Assembly (NCBI RefSeq): GCF_033547095.1
Contig: NZ_CP137852.1
Coordinates: forward strand, 496,001-560,000
Reading direction: 5' to 3'
DNA: 64,000 nucleotides
Source: Sediminicoccus rosea
Lineage (GTDB): Bacteria; Pseudomonadota; Alphaproteobacteria; Acetobacterales; Acetobacteraceae
The translations under genes and the position numbers were made by a program. The stretch's first letter is position 1. Every line of letters begins with the position of its first letter. This document shows positions 1 to 8,605 of this stretch, piece after piece. The notes beneath the pieces are model-generated. The model did not search any database. It was not told the origin of the DNA and worked only from the letters and a program-made list of their open reading frames with translations.

Positions 1-59
1 TCGTGCCAGCCGGGAAAGCCTTGGGAAAACCCTTGCGGGACCGAGTCTTGCGCGTGGTG

Positions 60-86
60 CTGCACAATTTGCGGGCAATTGTGCAG
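60..86. promoter_or_regulatory. Perfect inverted repeat upstream of the UbiH-type gene
   Basis: Two 10-base arms (CTGCACAATT and AATTGTGCAG) flank a 7-base centre, about 75 bases before the next start codon. There is no T-run after it, so a terminator is unlikely. It could be a repressor operator or a leader hairpin. Its function is not known. Confidence 0.45.
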
Positions 87-160
87 GCGCGAAGGCGAGT
101 CTTTCGGCCCTCGCGCCCCCCGTCTCTTGCGTTACGCGGGAATGGCCTAAGCTCTGGGGC

Positions 161-1423
161 ATGAACCTCATCGCCGCCCCTGACCTGATCTCGACTCCCA
201 GCCTCACGGTCGCCGTCGCCATCATCGGCGCGGGGCCGGTGGGCGCCACGCTGGCCGCGGCCCTGGCCGCCCGCGGCGTCCCGGTGGCGGTGGTGGATGC
301 GGCGCCGCTGCCGCCCATGGAGCTCGCCGGATTCGACGGCCGCGCCTATGCCATCGCGCTCGCCTCCAAGCGGCTGCTGGAGCAGGCGGGCATCTGGGAG
401 CGCCTGCCCGGCGCGCCCTGCCCGATCGAGGGCATCAAGGTGGCCGATGGCCGCGTGGGCGAGGCGCCCTCCTCGCTCGACCTGGATTTCGAGGCGTCAG
501 AGGTGGCGGACGAGCCCTTCGGCTGGATGGTGGAGGCCCGCGCCCTGCGCGTCGCGCTCAATGCGCGGCTGCCGCATCTTGCGCATCTGCAGGCCTTCGC
601 GCCGATGACGGCGAAGGTGACGCGCGGGCCGGAGGGCGCCGTGGTGACGCTGGCCGATGGGCGGGTGATCCATGCCGCCCTGGTGGTGGGCGCCGAGGGG
701 CGGGGCAGCCCGCTGCGCCAGCAGGCCGGCATCGGCACGGCGCGGCATGATTACGGGCAGATCGGCATGGTCGGCGCCTTCGCGCATGAGAAGCCGCACC
801 ACAACCGCGCGCTGGAACTCTTCCTGCCGGCCGGCCCCTTCGCGCAATTGCCGCTGGCGAGCCTCGGCAGCTATGGCACCGGCACGCTGCCTCATGCTTC
901 CTCCTTCGTCTGGACCGAGCGGCGCAGCGTGGCGACGCGCATGCTGGCGCTGTCGGATGCGGATTTCGCGCGCGAATTGCGGCGCCGCATCGGCGACCAC
1001 CTGGGCGCCATCGAGCCCATCGGCCGCCGCTGGCACTACCCGCTGACGGCGATGCACGCGACGCGCTACGTGGCCGAGCGCCTGGCCCTGGTGGGGGATG
1101 CGGCGCATGGCATGCACCCCATCGCCGGGCAGGGACTCAACATCGGCTTCCGCGATGTGGCGGCGCTGACCGAGCTGGTGGCGGATGCTCATGCGGCGGG
1201 CGAGGATGTGGGCAGCGCCGCGCTGCTCGCGCGCTACCAGGCGAGGCGGCGGCCGGATGCGCTGATGATGATCGGCGCGACCCATGTGCTGGAGAAGCTG
1301 TTCGGCAACGATGTGGGCCCGGTGCGCTGGGCGCGGCGCCTCGGCATTGCGGCGGTGGATCGGATTCCCGGCCTCAAGCGCGCCTTCGCGCGGCAGGCGA
1401 TGGGGCTGCCGCTGCGCGGCTAG
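161..1423 (+). CDS. FAD-dependent hydroxylase, UbiH/UbiF/VisC/Coq6 family
   Basis: This is a flavoprotein monooxygenase that probably hydroxylates the ring of a ubiquinone precursor at the inner membrane. A dinucleotide-binding GAGPVGATLA motif lies near residues 23-32, and the second FAD signature, LVGDAAHGMHPIAGQGLN, lies near residue 310, as expected for the UbiH/COQ6 group. At 420 residues it has the usual family length. The chosen ATG keeps a short N-terminal extension before the first beta strand. It stands alone and is followed by a tRNA on the opposite strand. The exact ring position (C5, C6 or C1) cannot be told from sequence alone, because alphaproteobacterial family members such as UbiL and UbiM differ in regiospecificity. 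Confidence 0.88.
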   Translation: MNLIAAPDLISTPSLTVAVAIIGAGPVGATLAAALAARGVPVAVVDAAPLPPMELAGFDGRAYAIALASKRLLEQAGIWERLPGAPCPIEGIKVADGRVGEAPSSLDLDFEASEVADEPFGWMVEARALRVALNARLPHLAHLQAFAPMTAKVTRGPEGAVVTLADGRVIHAALVVGAEGRGSPLRQQAGIGTARHDYGQIGMVGAFAHEKPHHNRALELFLPAGPFAQLPLASLGSYGTGTLPHASSFVWTERRSVATRMLALSDADFARELRRRIGDHLGAIEPIGRRWHYPLTAMHATRYVAERLALVGDAAHGMHPIAGQGLNIGFRDVAALTELVADAHAAGEDVGSAALLARYQARRRPDALMMIGATHVLEKLFGNDVGPVRWARRLGIAAVDRIPGLKRAFARQAMGLPLRG

Positions 1424-1442
1424 GCGATGTCGGGAGGCGGAG

Positions 1443-1518
<76 letters not shown>

Positions 1519-1687
1519 GCACCACATCACCGGCGCTGTCGCACCGGCTGCGGGGCGCGTCATGCGGGATGAGGGCGGGGGTGTCAAGCGTCCCCCCGGG
1601 GGCGGCAACCGCACTCCCCCTTGCCGGTTCAGCGACCTTCCGCGACAAGGAACCCTTCACGCCGTCCCTTTCGGAGCGCCGACGTCC

Positions 1688-1999
1688 ATGATCCTCGACG
1701 CCTTGTTCTTCCTGGTCCAGGCGGGGCTCACCCTGTTCTTCTGGGCCATCCTGATCGCGGCGGTGCTCTCGCTGCTCATCGGCTTCAACGTGCTGGACAC
1801 GCGCAACCGCGTGGTCTGGACCATCTCCGACTTCTTCTACCGCGTGACCGAGCCCGCCATGCGCCCGGTGCGGAACAGGCTTCCAAATCTGGGGGGCATT
1901 GATCTCTCGCCGCTGGTCGTCCTGCTGCTGGTCCAGGCCGCCATGCTGCTGGTCGCGGCCATCAAGGGCTACATGATCGCCTTCGGCCTGTATTTCTGA
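1688..1999 (+). CDS. YggT family integral membrane protein
   Basis: This small, 103-residue protein has two hydrophobic spans, one near residues 5-32 and one near 75-100, separated by a polar linker. The linker contains a segment (VTEPAMRPVRN) typical of the YggT/YlmG family, whose members are linked to cell-envelope or division functions and, in some bacteria, to K+ tolerance. The ATG at 1688 gives the family's usual N-terminus directly at the first membrane span, while longer in-frame starts add an arginine-rich, non-conserved leader. It ends three bases before folD, so the two are probably co-transcribed. Confidence 0.85.
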   Translation: MILDALFFLVQAGLTLFFWAILIAAVLSLLIGFNVLDTRNRVVWTISDFFYRVTEPAMRPVRNRLPNLGGIDLSPLVVLLLVQAAMLLVAAIKGYMIAFGLYF

Positions 2000-2002
2000 A
2001 CC

Positions 2003-2881
2003 ATGGCGAAGATCCTTGACGGCAAGGCGGTGGCCGAGCGCCTGCGCGGCCAGCTCGCCACCCGGATTGCGGCGCTGGACTTCCGGCCCGGCCTGGTCGT
2101 GCTCCGCGTGGGCGAGGACCCGGCGAGCGGTGTCTATGTCCGCAACAAGGACAAGGCGGCGACGGCGGCCGGCTTCGCCTCCCGCACGCGGCATCTGCCC
2201 GAGAGCACGACGGAAGCCGAGCTGCTGGCCGAGATCGCGGCCCTGAACGCGGACCCGGCGGTGGATGGCATCCTCGTCCAGCTCCCGCTGCCCGCCCATA
2301 TCCGCGCCGAGGCGGCGATCGCGGCGGTGGACCCGGCGAAGGATGTGGACGGCTTCCATCCGATCAATGCCGGGCGGCTCGCCTCCGGCCTGCCGGGACT
2401 TGTTCCCTGCACCCCGCGGGGCGCGATGCACCTGCTGGCCGAGGCCGGGGCCAGCCTGCGCGGCGCCCGGGCCGTGGTGGTGGGCCGCAGCCAGATCGTT
2501 GGCCGGCCCATGGCGCAGCTGCTGCTGGCGGCCGACTGCACCGTGACCATCGCCCATTCCCGCACGCGGGACCTGCCGGAGGAATGCCGCCGCGCGGACA
2601 TCCTGATCGCCGCCGTGGGCCGGCCCGAAATGATCCGCGGCGACTGGGTGCGCGAGGGCGCGATCGTCATCGATGTCGGCATCAACCGCCTGCCGGATGG
2701 CAGGCTCGTGGGCGATGTCGCCTATGCCGAGGCGCTGCCGCGCGCGGCCGCCATCACGCCGGTGCCGGGCGGCGTCGGCCCCATGACCATCGCCTGCCTG
2801 CTCGAGAACACGCTCGAAGCGGCCCTGGCGCGGCGTGGGCGCAGGGTTGGTGTGGCGGCTGCGCCCCAGGGAAGACCATGA
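2003..2881 (+). CDS. folD: Bifunctional methylenetetrahydrofolate dehydrogenase / methenyltetrahydrofolate cyclohydrolase FolD
   Basis: FolD interconverts 5,10-methylene-, methenyl- and 10-formyl-tetrahydrofolate using NADP in the cytoplasm, supplying one-carbon units for purines and formyl-Met. Diagnostic motifs are the catalytic YVRNKDKA segment (Tyr/Lys pair near residues 50-56), [17 protein letters not shown], the Rossmann GRSQIVGRP, and [12 protein letters not shown] near the C-terminus. The 292-residue length is normal. Its stop overlaps the next ATG (ATGA), indicating translational coupling to the small membrane protein that follows. Confidence 0.97.
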   Translation: MAKILDGKAVAERLRGQLATRIAALDFRPGLVVLRVGEDPASGVYVRNKDKAATAAGFASRTRHLPESTTEAELLAEIAALNADPAVDGILVQLPLPAHIRAEAAIAAVDPAKDVDGFHPINAGRLASGLPGLVPCTPRGAMHLLAEAGASLRGARAVVVGRSQIVGRPMAQLLLAADCTVTIAHSRTRDLPEECRRADILIAAVGRPEMIRGDWVREGAIVIDVGINRLPDGRLVGDVAYAEALPRAAAITPVPGGVGPMTIACLLENTLEAALARRGRRVGVAAAPQGRP

Positions 2882-3120
2882 TCCTGCACCGCGCCTTGCA
2901 GGTGTTTGGCGGCCTGGCCTTGCTGGCCTGCCTGCATCTGGCCTGGGGGGCCACGCCCTGGGGCGGCGAGGGCTGGTCCCGCGCGCGCATGCTCTATGCC
3001 GGGGCGGGGGGGGTCTCCTCCCTCGCGCTGATCGCCATCGGCGGCCTCGGCATCACGCTGCGCCGCCAGCAGGAGGCACTGGCCCGGATCGAGGCCCTGC
3101 TGCGCCAGAAGCAGGGCTAA
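2878..3120 (+). CDS. Small two-span membrane protein of unknown function
   Basis: This 80-residue protein starts inside the folD stop codon. It has two hydrophobic segments (residues 6-24 and 38-60), then a charged helical tail rich in Gln, Arg and Glu ([19 protein letters not shown]) that could be a short coiled coil. I do not recognise a family. The ATGA overlap with folD makes it a real coupled gene rather than a chance reading frame. Confidence 0.6.
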   Translation: MILHRALQVFGGLALLACLHLAWGATPWGGEGWSRARMLYAGAGGVSSLALIAIGGLGITLRRQQEALARIEALLRQKQG

Positions 3121-3158
3121 GGCCGGCTTCCATCAACCTCCTTCTCGCCACGCTCTAC

Positions 3159-3986
3159 GTGCTGATGTGGGGCTCCGCCTTCAATGCGGCGCGCCTCGTC
3201 GCGCTGGAATGGCCGGCCCTCTGGGCCCTGGCCATCCGTTTCGTCGCGGTGGTGCCGCTGCTCTGGCTGATCTGGCGCTGGCGGCGCGTGCCCTTCCCGG
3301 TGGGCGAGGATCGCTGGCGCCTCGCGCTGATGGGCGCCTTCGGGATGGGCGGATACCTGGCCTGTGCCTGGGTCGCCTCGGCGCATGTGCCTTCGGGGCT
3401 GGTGGCGCTGCTGGCCGCCTGCGCGCCGCTCTTCGTGGCGCTGGGCGAGGCCTGGCGCGGGCAGCGACTGAGTCCGGGCGGGTGGCTTGGCCTGGCCCTC
3501 GGCTGGATCGGCGTCGCGACGCTCGGCTTCCTGCGCTCGGCCGACGGGCTGGAGGCGGCCGAGGCCTGGGGCATCGGCCTCGCGCTCTGCGGCGCCTTCC
3601 TCCAGGCGGTGGGCGTTCTGGCCTATGCCCCGGCGCGCGCCCGGATGGATCCCTGGGCCGCCAATCTCGGCCAGACGGCGGTGGCGAGCCTGGTGCTGAT
3701 CCTGCTCACCGTTGGCCTGGGCGGGCCGCCGCCCAAGGAGGCCAGCGGCACGCTGATCCTTGCCATGGTCTATTCCTGCCTCGCGGTCGGGATCGCCGGC
3801 TATGGGCTGTTCTTCGTGGTGATCCGCCGCTTCGGCGCCTCCAACGCGGCGGCGCTGCAGCTCATGGCGCCGCCCGTCGCGGCCGTGCTCGGCTGGGCCT
3901 TCATGGGCGAGCGGCTGGCCTGGGGTGACCTGCTGGGGGGTGCGATCACGCTGGCCGGCCTGTTGCTCATGTTCCGGGCGCGCTGA
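3159..3986 (+). CDS. DMT-superfamily (EamA) metabolite transporter
   Basis: About ten hydrophobic spans in two repeated EamA halves mark an inner-membrane drug/metabolite exporter. The MWGSAFNAARL segment at the N-terminus and the second-half ending LLGGAITLAGLLLMF are typical. The start is uncertain. The homologous N-terminus appears to begin a few codons earlier (about 3132), where no ATG, GTG or TTG exists but an AAGG ribosome-binding-like sequence precedes an ATC codon. The first ordinary starts are GTG 3159 and ATG 3165. The substrate cannot be predicted. Confidence 0.8.
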   Translation: MLMWGSAFNAARLVALEWPALWALAIRFVAVVPLLWLIWRWRRVPFPVGEDRWRLALMGAFGMGGYLACAWVASAHVPSGLVALLAACAPLFVALGEAWRGQRLSPGGWLGLALGWIGVATLGFLRSADGLEAAEAWGIGLALCGAFLQAVGVLAYAPARARMDPWAANLGQTAVASLVLILLTVGLGGPPPKEASGTLILAMVYSCLAVGIAGYGLFFVVIRRFGASNAAALQLMAPPVAAVLGWAFMGERLAWGDLLGGAITLAGLLLMFRAR

Positions 3987-4040
3987 GCCGGGCGCGCGGT
4001 GACTTTGCCCTTTCGCCGGATCCCGGCCTAACTTCGCGTC

Positions 4041-5222
4041 ATGCTTCACGGCCGCAAGATCCTGCTGATCGTCTCGGGCAGCGTCGCCGCCTTCAAGGCG
4101 CTGATGCTGGTCCGCCTGCTCCGCGCCGAGGGCGCCACGGTGCGCGCCGTGCTGACCGCGGGCGGCGCCCGCTTCGTTACGAAGGAGTCGCTCGCCGCCA
4201 TCACGGGCGAGCCGGTGCAGGACGACCTCTGGGCGGCCGAGGCCGAGATCGGCCATATCCGGATGGCGCGCTGGGCCGACCTTGTGGTGGTCGCCCCCGC
4301 CTCGGCCAACCGCCTGGCGCAGATGGCCCAGGGCCTCGCCCCCGATCTCGCCGGCTGCATCCTGCTGGCGACGCGCGCGCCCGTGCTGGTGGCGCCGGCG
4401 ATGAATCCCGCCATGTGGGCGCACCCCGCCACGCGCGCGAACATGGCCACACTCCTGGCGCGCGGCGTGCGGGTGGTGGGGCCCGAGGATGGCCCGATGG
4501 CCGAGCCGGAATCCGGGCCGGGGCGGCTGGCCGAGCCCGAGGCCATGGCGGCGGCGATCCGCGCCGTCTTTGCCACCGGTCCGCTCTCGGGCCTGCACGC
4601 GCTGGTGACGAGCGGGCCGACGCATGAGCCGATTGATCCGGTGCGCTACATCGCCAATCGCAGCAGCGGCAAGCAGGGCCACGCCATCGCGGCGGCGCTG
4701 GCCGCCCTCGGCGCGCGCGTGACGCTGGTGAGCGGCCCCGTCGCCCTGGCCGACCCGCCCGGCGTCACGGTGCGGCGCGTGGAGACGGCGCGCGAGATGC
4801 TGGCCGCCTGCGAGGCCGCCCTGCCGGCCGAGATCGCCATCTTCGCCGCCGCCGTCGCCGATTGGCGCGTGGCACGGGAGGCCGGGCAGAAGCTGAAGAA
4901 GCAGCCGGGCGAAGCCGCGCCCACGCTCGGCATGGCGCTGAACCCGGACATCCTGGCCACGCTCTCGCGCCACGCGCAGCGCCCGCGGCTCGTCATCGGC
5001 TTCGCCGCCGAGACCGAGCATGTCGTGGAGCACGCGCGGCAGAAGCTGGCGCGCAAGGGCTGCGACTGGATCGTGGCGAATGACGTTTCCGGCGATGTGA
5101 TGGGTGGTGCGGAGAATGCCGTGCACCTGGTCACCGCCGCCGCCGTGGAGGACTGGCCGAGGATGCCCAAGGAACAGGTCGCGGCGCGGCTCGCCGCCCG
5201 CATCGCGGAGCAGCTCGCATGA
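4041..5222 (+). CDS. coaBC: Bifunctional phosphopantothenoylcysteine decarboxylase / phosphopantothenate-cysteine ligase CoaBC
   Basis: CoaBC carries out two steps of coenzyme A synthesis: CTP-dependent joining of cysteine to 4'-phosphopantothenate, then FMN-dependent decarboxylation. The N-terminal CoaC flavoprotein domain has the [12 protein letters not shown] segment and the MNPAMW substrate-clamp motif near residue 117. The CoaB domain begins near residue 185 with [16 protein letters not shown] and NRSSGKQG. At 393 residues the fusion is full length. The last four bases overlap the dut start, and a coaBC-dut pairing is common in proteobacteria. Confidence 0.96.
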   Translation: MLHGRKILLIVSGSVAAFKALMLVRLLRAEGATVRAVLTAGGARFVTKESLAAITGEPVQDDLWAAEAEIGHIRMARWADLVVVAPASANRLAQMAQGLAPDLAGCILLATRAPVLVAPAMNPAMWAHPATRANMATLLARGVRVVGPEDGPMAEPESGPGRLAEPEAMAAAIRAVFATGPLSGLHALVTSGPTHEPIDPVRYIANRSSGKQGHAIAAALAALGARVTLVSGPVALADPPGVTVRRVETAREMLAACEAALPAEIAIFAAAVADWRVAREAGQKLKKQPGEAAPTLGMALNPDILATLSRHAQRPRLVIGFAAETEHVVEHARQKLARKGCDWIVANDVSGDVMGGAENAVHLVTAAAVEDWPRMPKEQVAARLAARIAEQLA

Positions 5223-5656
5223 AGGTCCTGGTCCAGCGCCTGCCGCATGCCGAGGGCCTGCCGCTGCCCGCCTATGCCACGCCCGGCTCGGCCGGGATGG
5301 ACCTGCTGGCGGCGCGCGAGATGGTGATCCCGCCCGGCGGCCGCGCCCTGGTGCCGACGGGCCTGGCCGTGGCCATCCCGGATGGCTTCGAGATGCAGGT
5401 GCGCCCGCGCTCCGGCCTCGCACTCAAGCATGGCGTGACGGTGCTGAACGCGCCGGGCACGGTGGACAGCGACTATCGCGGCGAGGTGGGCGTGATCCTG
5501 CTCAACACGGCGGCCGAGCCCTTCGCCATCGCGCGGGGCGAGCGCATCGCCCAGGCGGTCTTCGCGCCGGTGACGCGCGCCGTCTGGGAAGAGGTGGTGG
5601 TGCTGCCCGAGACGCAGCGCGGCACGGGCGGCTTCGGTTCGACCGGGCGGGGCTAG
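5219..5656 (+). CDS. dut: Deoxyuridine 5'-triphosphate nucleotidohydrolase
   Basis: The trimeric dUTPase hydrolyses dUTP to dUMP and pyrophosphate, keeping uracil out of DNA and supplying thymidylate synthesis. All five motifs are visible: the GSAGMDLLA start motif, [11 protein letters not shown], the catalytic-Asp segment [22 protein letters not shown], and the glycine-rich C-terminal [10 protein letters not shown] that closes over the nucleotide. The 145-residue length is typical. Its ATG overlaps the coaBC stop (ATGA). Confidence 0.97.
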   Translation: MKVLVQRLPHAEGLPLPAYATPGSAGMDLLAAREMVIPPGGRALVPTGLAVAIPDGFEMQVRPRSGLALKHGVTVLNAPGTVDSDYRGEVGVILLNTAAEPFAIARGERIAQAVFAPVTRAVWEEVVVLPETQRGTGGFGSTGRG

Positions 5657-5742
5657 AGGAAGACGCGTTGAGGCGGAATCGCCGAAGCGCGGAATTATCC
5701 GCCCAGGAGAGGCCTGACCCTGCGGCGTGAACGCAGCGTGGT

Positions 5743-6261
5743 CTATCGCCTGCGGGGGAGCATCCGCTCCAGCAGCCCGTCGCGCAGGATGTACTGGTGG
5801 AAGATCGCCGCCGCGGCATGCAGCAGGGCGAGGATCACCAGCGCGTTGGAGGCGAGCTCATGCGCGCCCTTCAGCGTGCGGGAGAAGGCGCGGTCCGGCG
5901 TCATCGGCGAGGGCAGGGGGATGAAGCCGAGGAAGGACATCTCCGACCCGCGCGCCCAGAGCGCCGCGAGGCCGAGCGCCGGCGCCAGCAGCATCGTCAC
6001 GTAGAGCGCCACATGGGCGAGATGCGCCGCGCGCGCCATCCAGGCGCCCATCGGCACCGGCGCGGGATGCGGGGCGAGGCCGCGCCAGAGGATCCGGATC
6101 AGGCTCAGCCCGAACACGGCGAGGCCGAGCGAGCCGTGCAGGTTGGTGCCCGGCCCGCCCCGCCCCTGGGCGAGCTCGCTGGTCACATAGGCGCCCAGGA
6201 TCAGCAGCGCGATCAGCCAATGCAGGGCGAGCGTCAGGGGGTCGTGGCGGGGGTGGGCCAT
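5743..6261 (-). CDS. Cytochrome b561 family protein
   Basis: This 172-residue, four-helix membrane protein probably binds two haems b and passes electrons from quinol, as in the YodB/CybB group. His residues expected as haem ligands are near the start of helix 1 (LALHWLIALL), in TNLHGSLGLA, in the LAHVALY region, and in LLHAAAAIFHQY in the last helix. The start at 6261 (MAHPRHDP) puts the first His at the canonical place, and longer in-frame extensions are not membrane-like. It is divergent from the cysteine desulfurase gene. Confidence 0.86.
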   Translation of the reverse strand: MAHPRHDPLTLALHWLIALLILGAYVTSELAQGRGGPGTNLHGSLGLAVFGLSLIRILWRGLAPHPAPVPMGAWMARAAHLAHVALYVTMLLAPALGLAALWARGSEMSFLGFIPLPSPMTPDRAFSRTLKGAHELASNALVILALLHAAAAIFHQYILRDGLLERMLPRRR

Positions 6262-6375
6262 GGGGTTTTTTTCTCCGGCCCGGAGGGATTGGCACGGCGC
6301 GGGCGGCCGCGCCTTGATCGGGCGCAAGCCGCATGGCTTGCCGAAGCGGCCGCGCCGGGCCACCTCTGTGCCATC

Positions 6376-7554
6376 ATGCGCCCGAACCGCCCGATCTACC
6401 TCGACCACCACGCCACCACCCCGCTCGACCCGCGGGTGCTGGCCGCCATGCGCCCCTGGTGGGAGGAGAATTTCGCCAACCCCCATTCCGTCGAGCACGC
6501 CATGGGCCGCGCGGCGGAGGAGGCGGTGGAGGCGGCCCGCGCCCAGGTGGCGGAGCTGATCGGCGCCGACGCGCGCGAGATCATCTTCACCTCCGGCGCC
6601 ACCGAGGCGAACAACATCGCCATCAAGGGCGCCGCGCGCTTCGCCGCCGCCGATGGCCGCGCGCCGCGCCGCATCATCACCCTCGCCACCGAGCACAAAT
6701 GCGTCCTCGAATCCGTGCGCGACCTCGCGGCCGAGGGCTTCGAGCCGGTGATCCTGCCGGTGCGGCCCGATGGCCTGCTCGACCTCGACCTGCTGCGGGC
6801 GGCGCTGGAGGTGCCCACGCTGCTCGTCTCGGTCATGGCGGTGAACAACGAGACGGGCGTGGTGCAGGACCTGGCCGCCATCGGCGCCCTGGCGAAGGAG
6901 GCGGGTGCCCTCTTCCACACCGACGCCGCCCAGGCGGCCGGCCGCATCCCGCTCGACGTGGAGGAAATCCGGGCCGACCTGCTCTCGCTCTCGGGCCACA
7001 AGATGTATGGGCCGAAGGGGGTGGGCGCGCTCCATGTCCGCCGCCGGCCGCGCGTTCGCCTCGCCCCGCTCTTCAGCGGCGGCGGGCAGGAGCGGGGGCT
7101 GCGCAGCGGCACGCTGCCGGCGCCGTTGCTGGTCGGCATGGGGGAGGCGGCGCGCATCGCCGCCGCCGAGGGGATGCTGGATTCCGGCCGCATCACCGGC
7201 CAGCGCCAGCGCCTGCTGGACGGGTTGATGGCCGCCATCCCGGGCCTGCGGATCAACGGCACGATGGAGAGCCGGGTCGCCGGCAATCTGAACCTGACCT
7301 TCCCCGGCGTGGAGGCGCAGGCCCTGCTGGCGGCCCTGCCCGATCTCTGCCTCTCCACCGGCTCGGCCTGTTCCTCGGCCGAAATCGCCCCCTCCTATGT
7401 GCTGGGCGCGATGGGAATTCCCGATTCCGAGGCTCGGGCCACCTTGCGGATTGGGCTGGGGCGTTTTACCTCGCCCGCCGAGATGGACCGTGCGGCCGCC
7501 CTGATCGGCGCCGCCTGGCAGCGCCTTTCCTCAACCCAGCACGCCGCGGAGTAG
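6376..7554 (+). CDS. Cysteine desulfurase (IscS/NifS-like)
   Basis: This PLP enzyme converts cysteine to alanine and passes the persulfide sulfur to Fe-S clusters or tRNA thiolation enzymes. The Schiff-base lysine is in SGHKMYGPKG (about K209). The sulfur-carrying cysteine is in STGSACSSAE (about C332) on the long mobile loop typical of the IscS class. It is full length at 392 residues. Only nine bases separate it from a 2Fe-2S ferredoxin gene, and mnmA lies downstream in the same direction, which suggests it supplies sulfur locally. No iscU, iscA or hscA is visible here. Confidence 0.93.
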   Translation: MRPNRPIYLDHHATTPLDPRVLAAMRPWWEENFANPHSVEHAMGRAAEEAVEAARAQVAELIGADAREIIFTSGATEANNIAIKGAARFAAADGRAPRRIITLATEHKCVLESVRDLAAEGFEPVILPVRPDGLLDLDLLRAALEVPTLLVSVMAVNNETGVVQDLAAIGALAKEAGALFHTDAAQAAGRIPLDVEEIRADLLSLSGHKMYGPKGVGALHVRRRPRVRLAPLFSGGGQERGLRSGTLPAPLLVGMGEAARIAAAEGMLDSGRITGQRQRLLDGLMAAIPGLRINGTMESRVAGNLNLTFPGVEAQALLAALPDLCLSTGSACSSAEIAPSYVLGAMGIPDSEARATLRIGLGRFTSPAEMDRAAALIGAAWQRLSSTQHAAE

Positions 7555-7563
7555 TATCGAACC

Positions 7564-7890
7564 ATGCCGAAGATGACCTTCATCGAGCGCGACGGCACGC
7601 GCCGCGAAGTCGAGGCGGCGCTCGGCCTGTCCGTGCTGGAGATCGCGCATCGCCATGGCGTGGACATCGAGGGCGCCTGCGAGGGCAGCCTCGCCTGCTC
7701 CACCTGCCATGTGATCGTGGACGCCGCCTGGTTCCCCAAGCTGGCGGAGCCGACCGAGGATGAGGAAGACATGCTCGACCTCGCCTTCGACCTGCAGGAG
7801 ACCTCGCGCCTCGGCTGCCAGCTCATCATGACCGAGGCGCTGGACGGGCTGGTGGTCAAGCTGCCCGCCGGCAGCCGCAATGCCGGCTGA
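7564..7890 (+). CDS. 2Fe-2S ferredoxin (adrenodoxin type)
   Basis: This small cytoplasmic electron carrier has the adrenodoxin-type ligand pattern, with cysteines near residues 39, 45, 48 ([10 protein letters not shown]) and 85 (RLGCQL). It is similar to the ISC-system ferredoxin Fdx, which delivers electrons for cluster assembly. The acidic stretch TEDEEDMLD before the last ligand is typical of the partner-binding helix. At 108 residues it is full length. It sits directly after the cysteine desulfurase gene and overlaps the tenA start by 11 bases, so the genes are probably one transcript. Confidence 0.94.
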   Translation: MPKMTFIERDGTRREVEAALGLSVLEIAHRHGVDIEGACEGSLACSTCHVIVDAAWFPKLAEPTEDEEDMLDLAFDLQETSRLGCQLIMTEALDGLVVKLPAGSRNAG

Positions 7891-8605
7891 CCTGACCACG
7901 GCCGATCCGCTGGCCTTCGGCGCCGAAGGCGGCCTGTTCCGCAGGCTGCGTGACGCCTCGGGCGCGGATTGGACGGGCTACACCTGGCATCCCTTCGTGC
8001 AGCAGCTTTCCGCCGGAACGCTGCCGCTGCCGGCCTTCCAGCACTACCTGATCCAGGACTACCTCTTCCTGATCCATTTCGCGCGCGCCAAGGCGCTGGC
8101 GGTTGTGAAGGGCGAGAGCCTGCAGGCGATGCGCGACAAGGCGGCCGCCGTCCTCGCCATCCTGGACGAGACGCTGCTGCACCTGAAGTATTGCGCGGAA
8201 TGGGGCCTCTCCGAGACGCAGGTCACGCAGATCCCGGAAACGCTGGAGACGGTGTCCTACACCCGCTGGGTGCTGGATCGCGGCCTCGCGGGGGACATCC
8301 TGGACCTTGAGATCGCGCTCGTGCCCTGCACCGTGGGCTATGCCGAGGTGGCGCGGCGCATCATGGCCGATCCGAAGCGGATGGTGGCGGGCAACCCCTA
8401 CCAGTCCTGGATCGAAAGCTATGCCGGCGAAGGCTACCAGAGCATGGCCGAAGCCGCCGCGCGGCGCATTGACGCGCTGGGCGTGAGCCATGGCGGGGAG
8501 GCGCGCTTCGCCTCGCTGCTGCGCGACTTCTCGATGGCGGCGCGGCTGGAACAGGGCTTCTGGCAGCAGGGGCTGGATGCCGCTGGGCTTGCCAAGACCC
8601 CATGA
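7880..8605 (+). CDS. tenA: TenA family aminopyrimidine aminohydrolase / thiaminase II
   Basis: TenA proteins hydrolyse amino-HMP from degraded thiamin so the pyrimidine can be salvaged, and they can also cleave thiamin. The all-alpha fold is indicated by the [12 protein letters not shown] helix. The catalytic cysteine of the TenA-C subclass is present in [12 protein letters not shown] (about C150). The length of 241 residues is slightly longer than the usual 220-235. It overlaps both the ferredoxin gene (11 bases) and mnmA (ATGA), so it is embedded in a sulfur-transfer transcription unit rather than a thi operon. Confidence 0.9.
   Translation: MPADLTTADPLAFGAEGGLFRRLRDASGADWTGYTWHPFVQQLSAGTLPLPAFQHYLIQDYLFLIHFARAKALAVVKGESLQAMRDKAAAVLAILDETLLHLKYCAEWGLSETQVTQIPETLETVSYTRWVLDRGLAGDILDLEIALVPCTVGYAEVARRIMADPKRMVAGNPYQSWIESYAGEGYQSMAEAAARRIDALGVSHGGEARFASLLRDFSMAARLEQGFWQQGLDAAGLAKTP

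Noticed and set aside
3117-5423. 768-codon antisense frame over the DMT transporter, coaBC and dut
   Set aside because: The opposite-strand genes carry clear family motifs; the antisense product has no recognisable domain.
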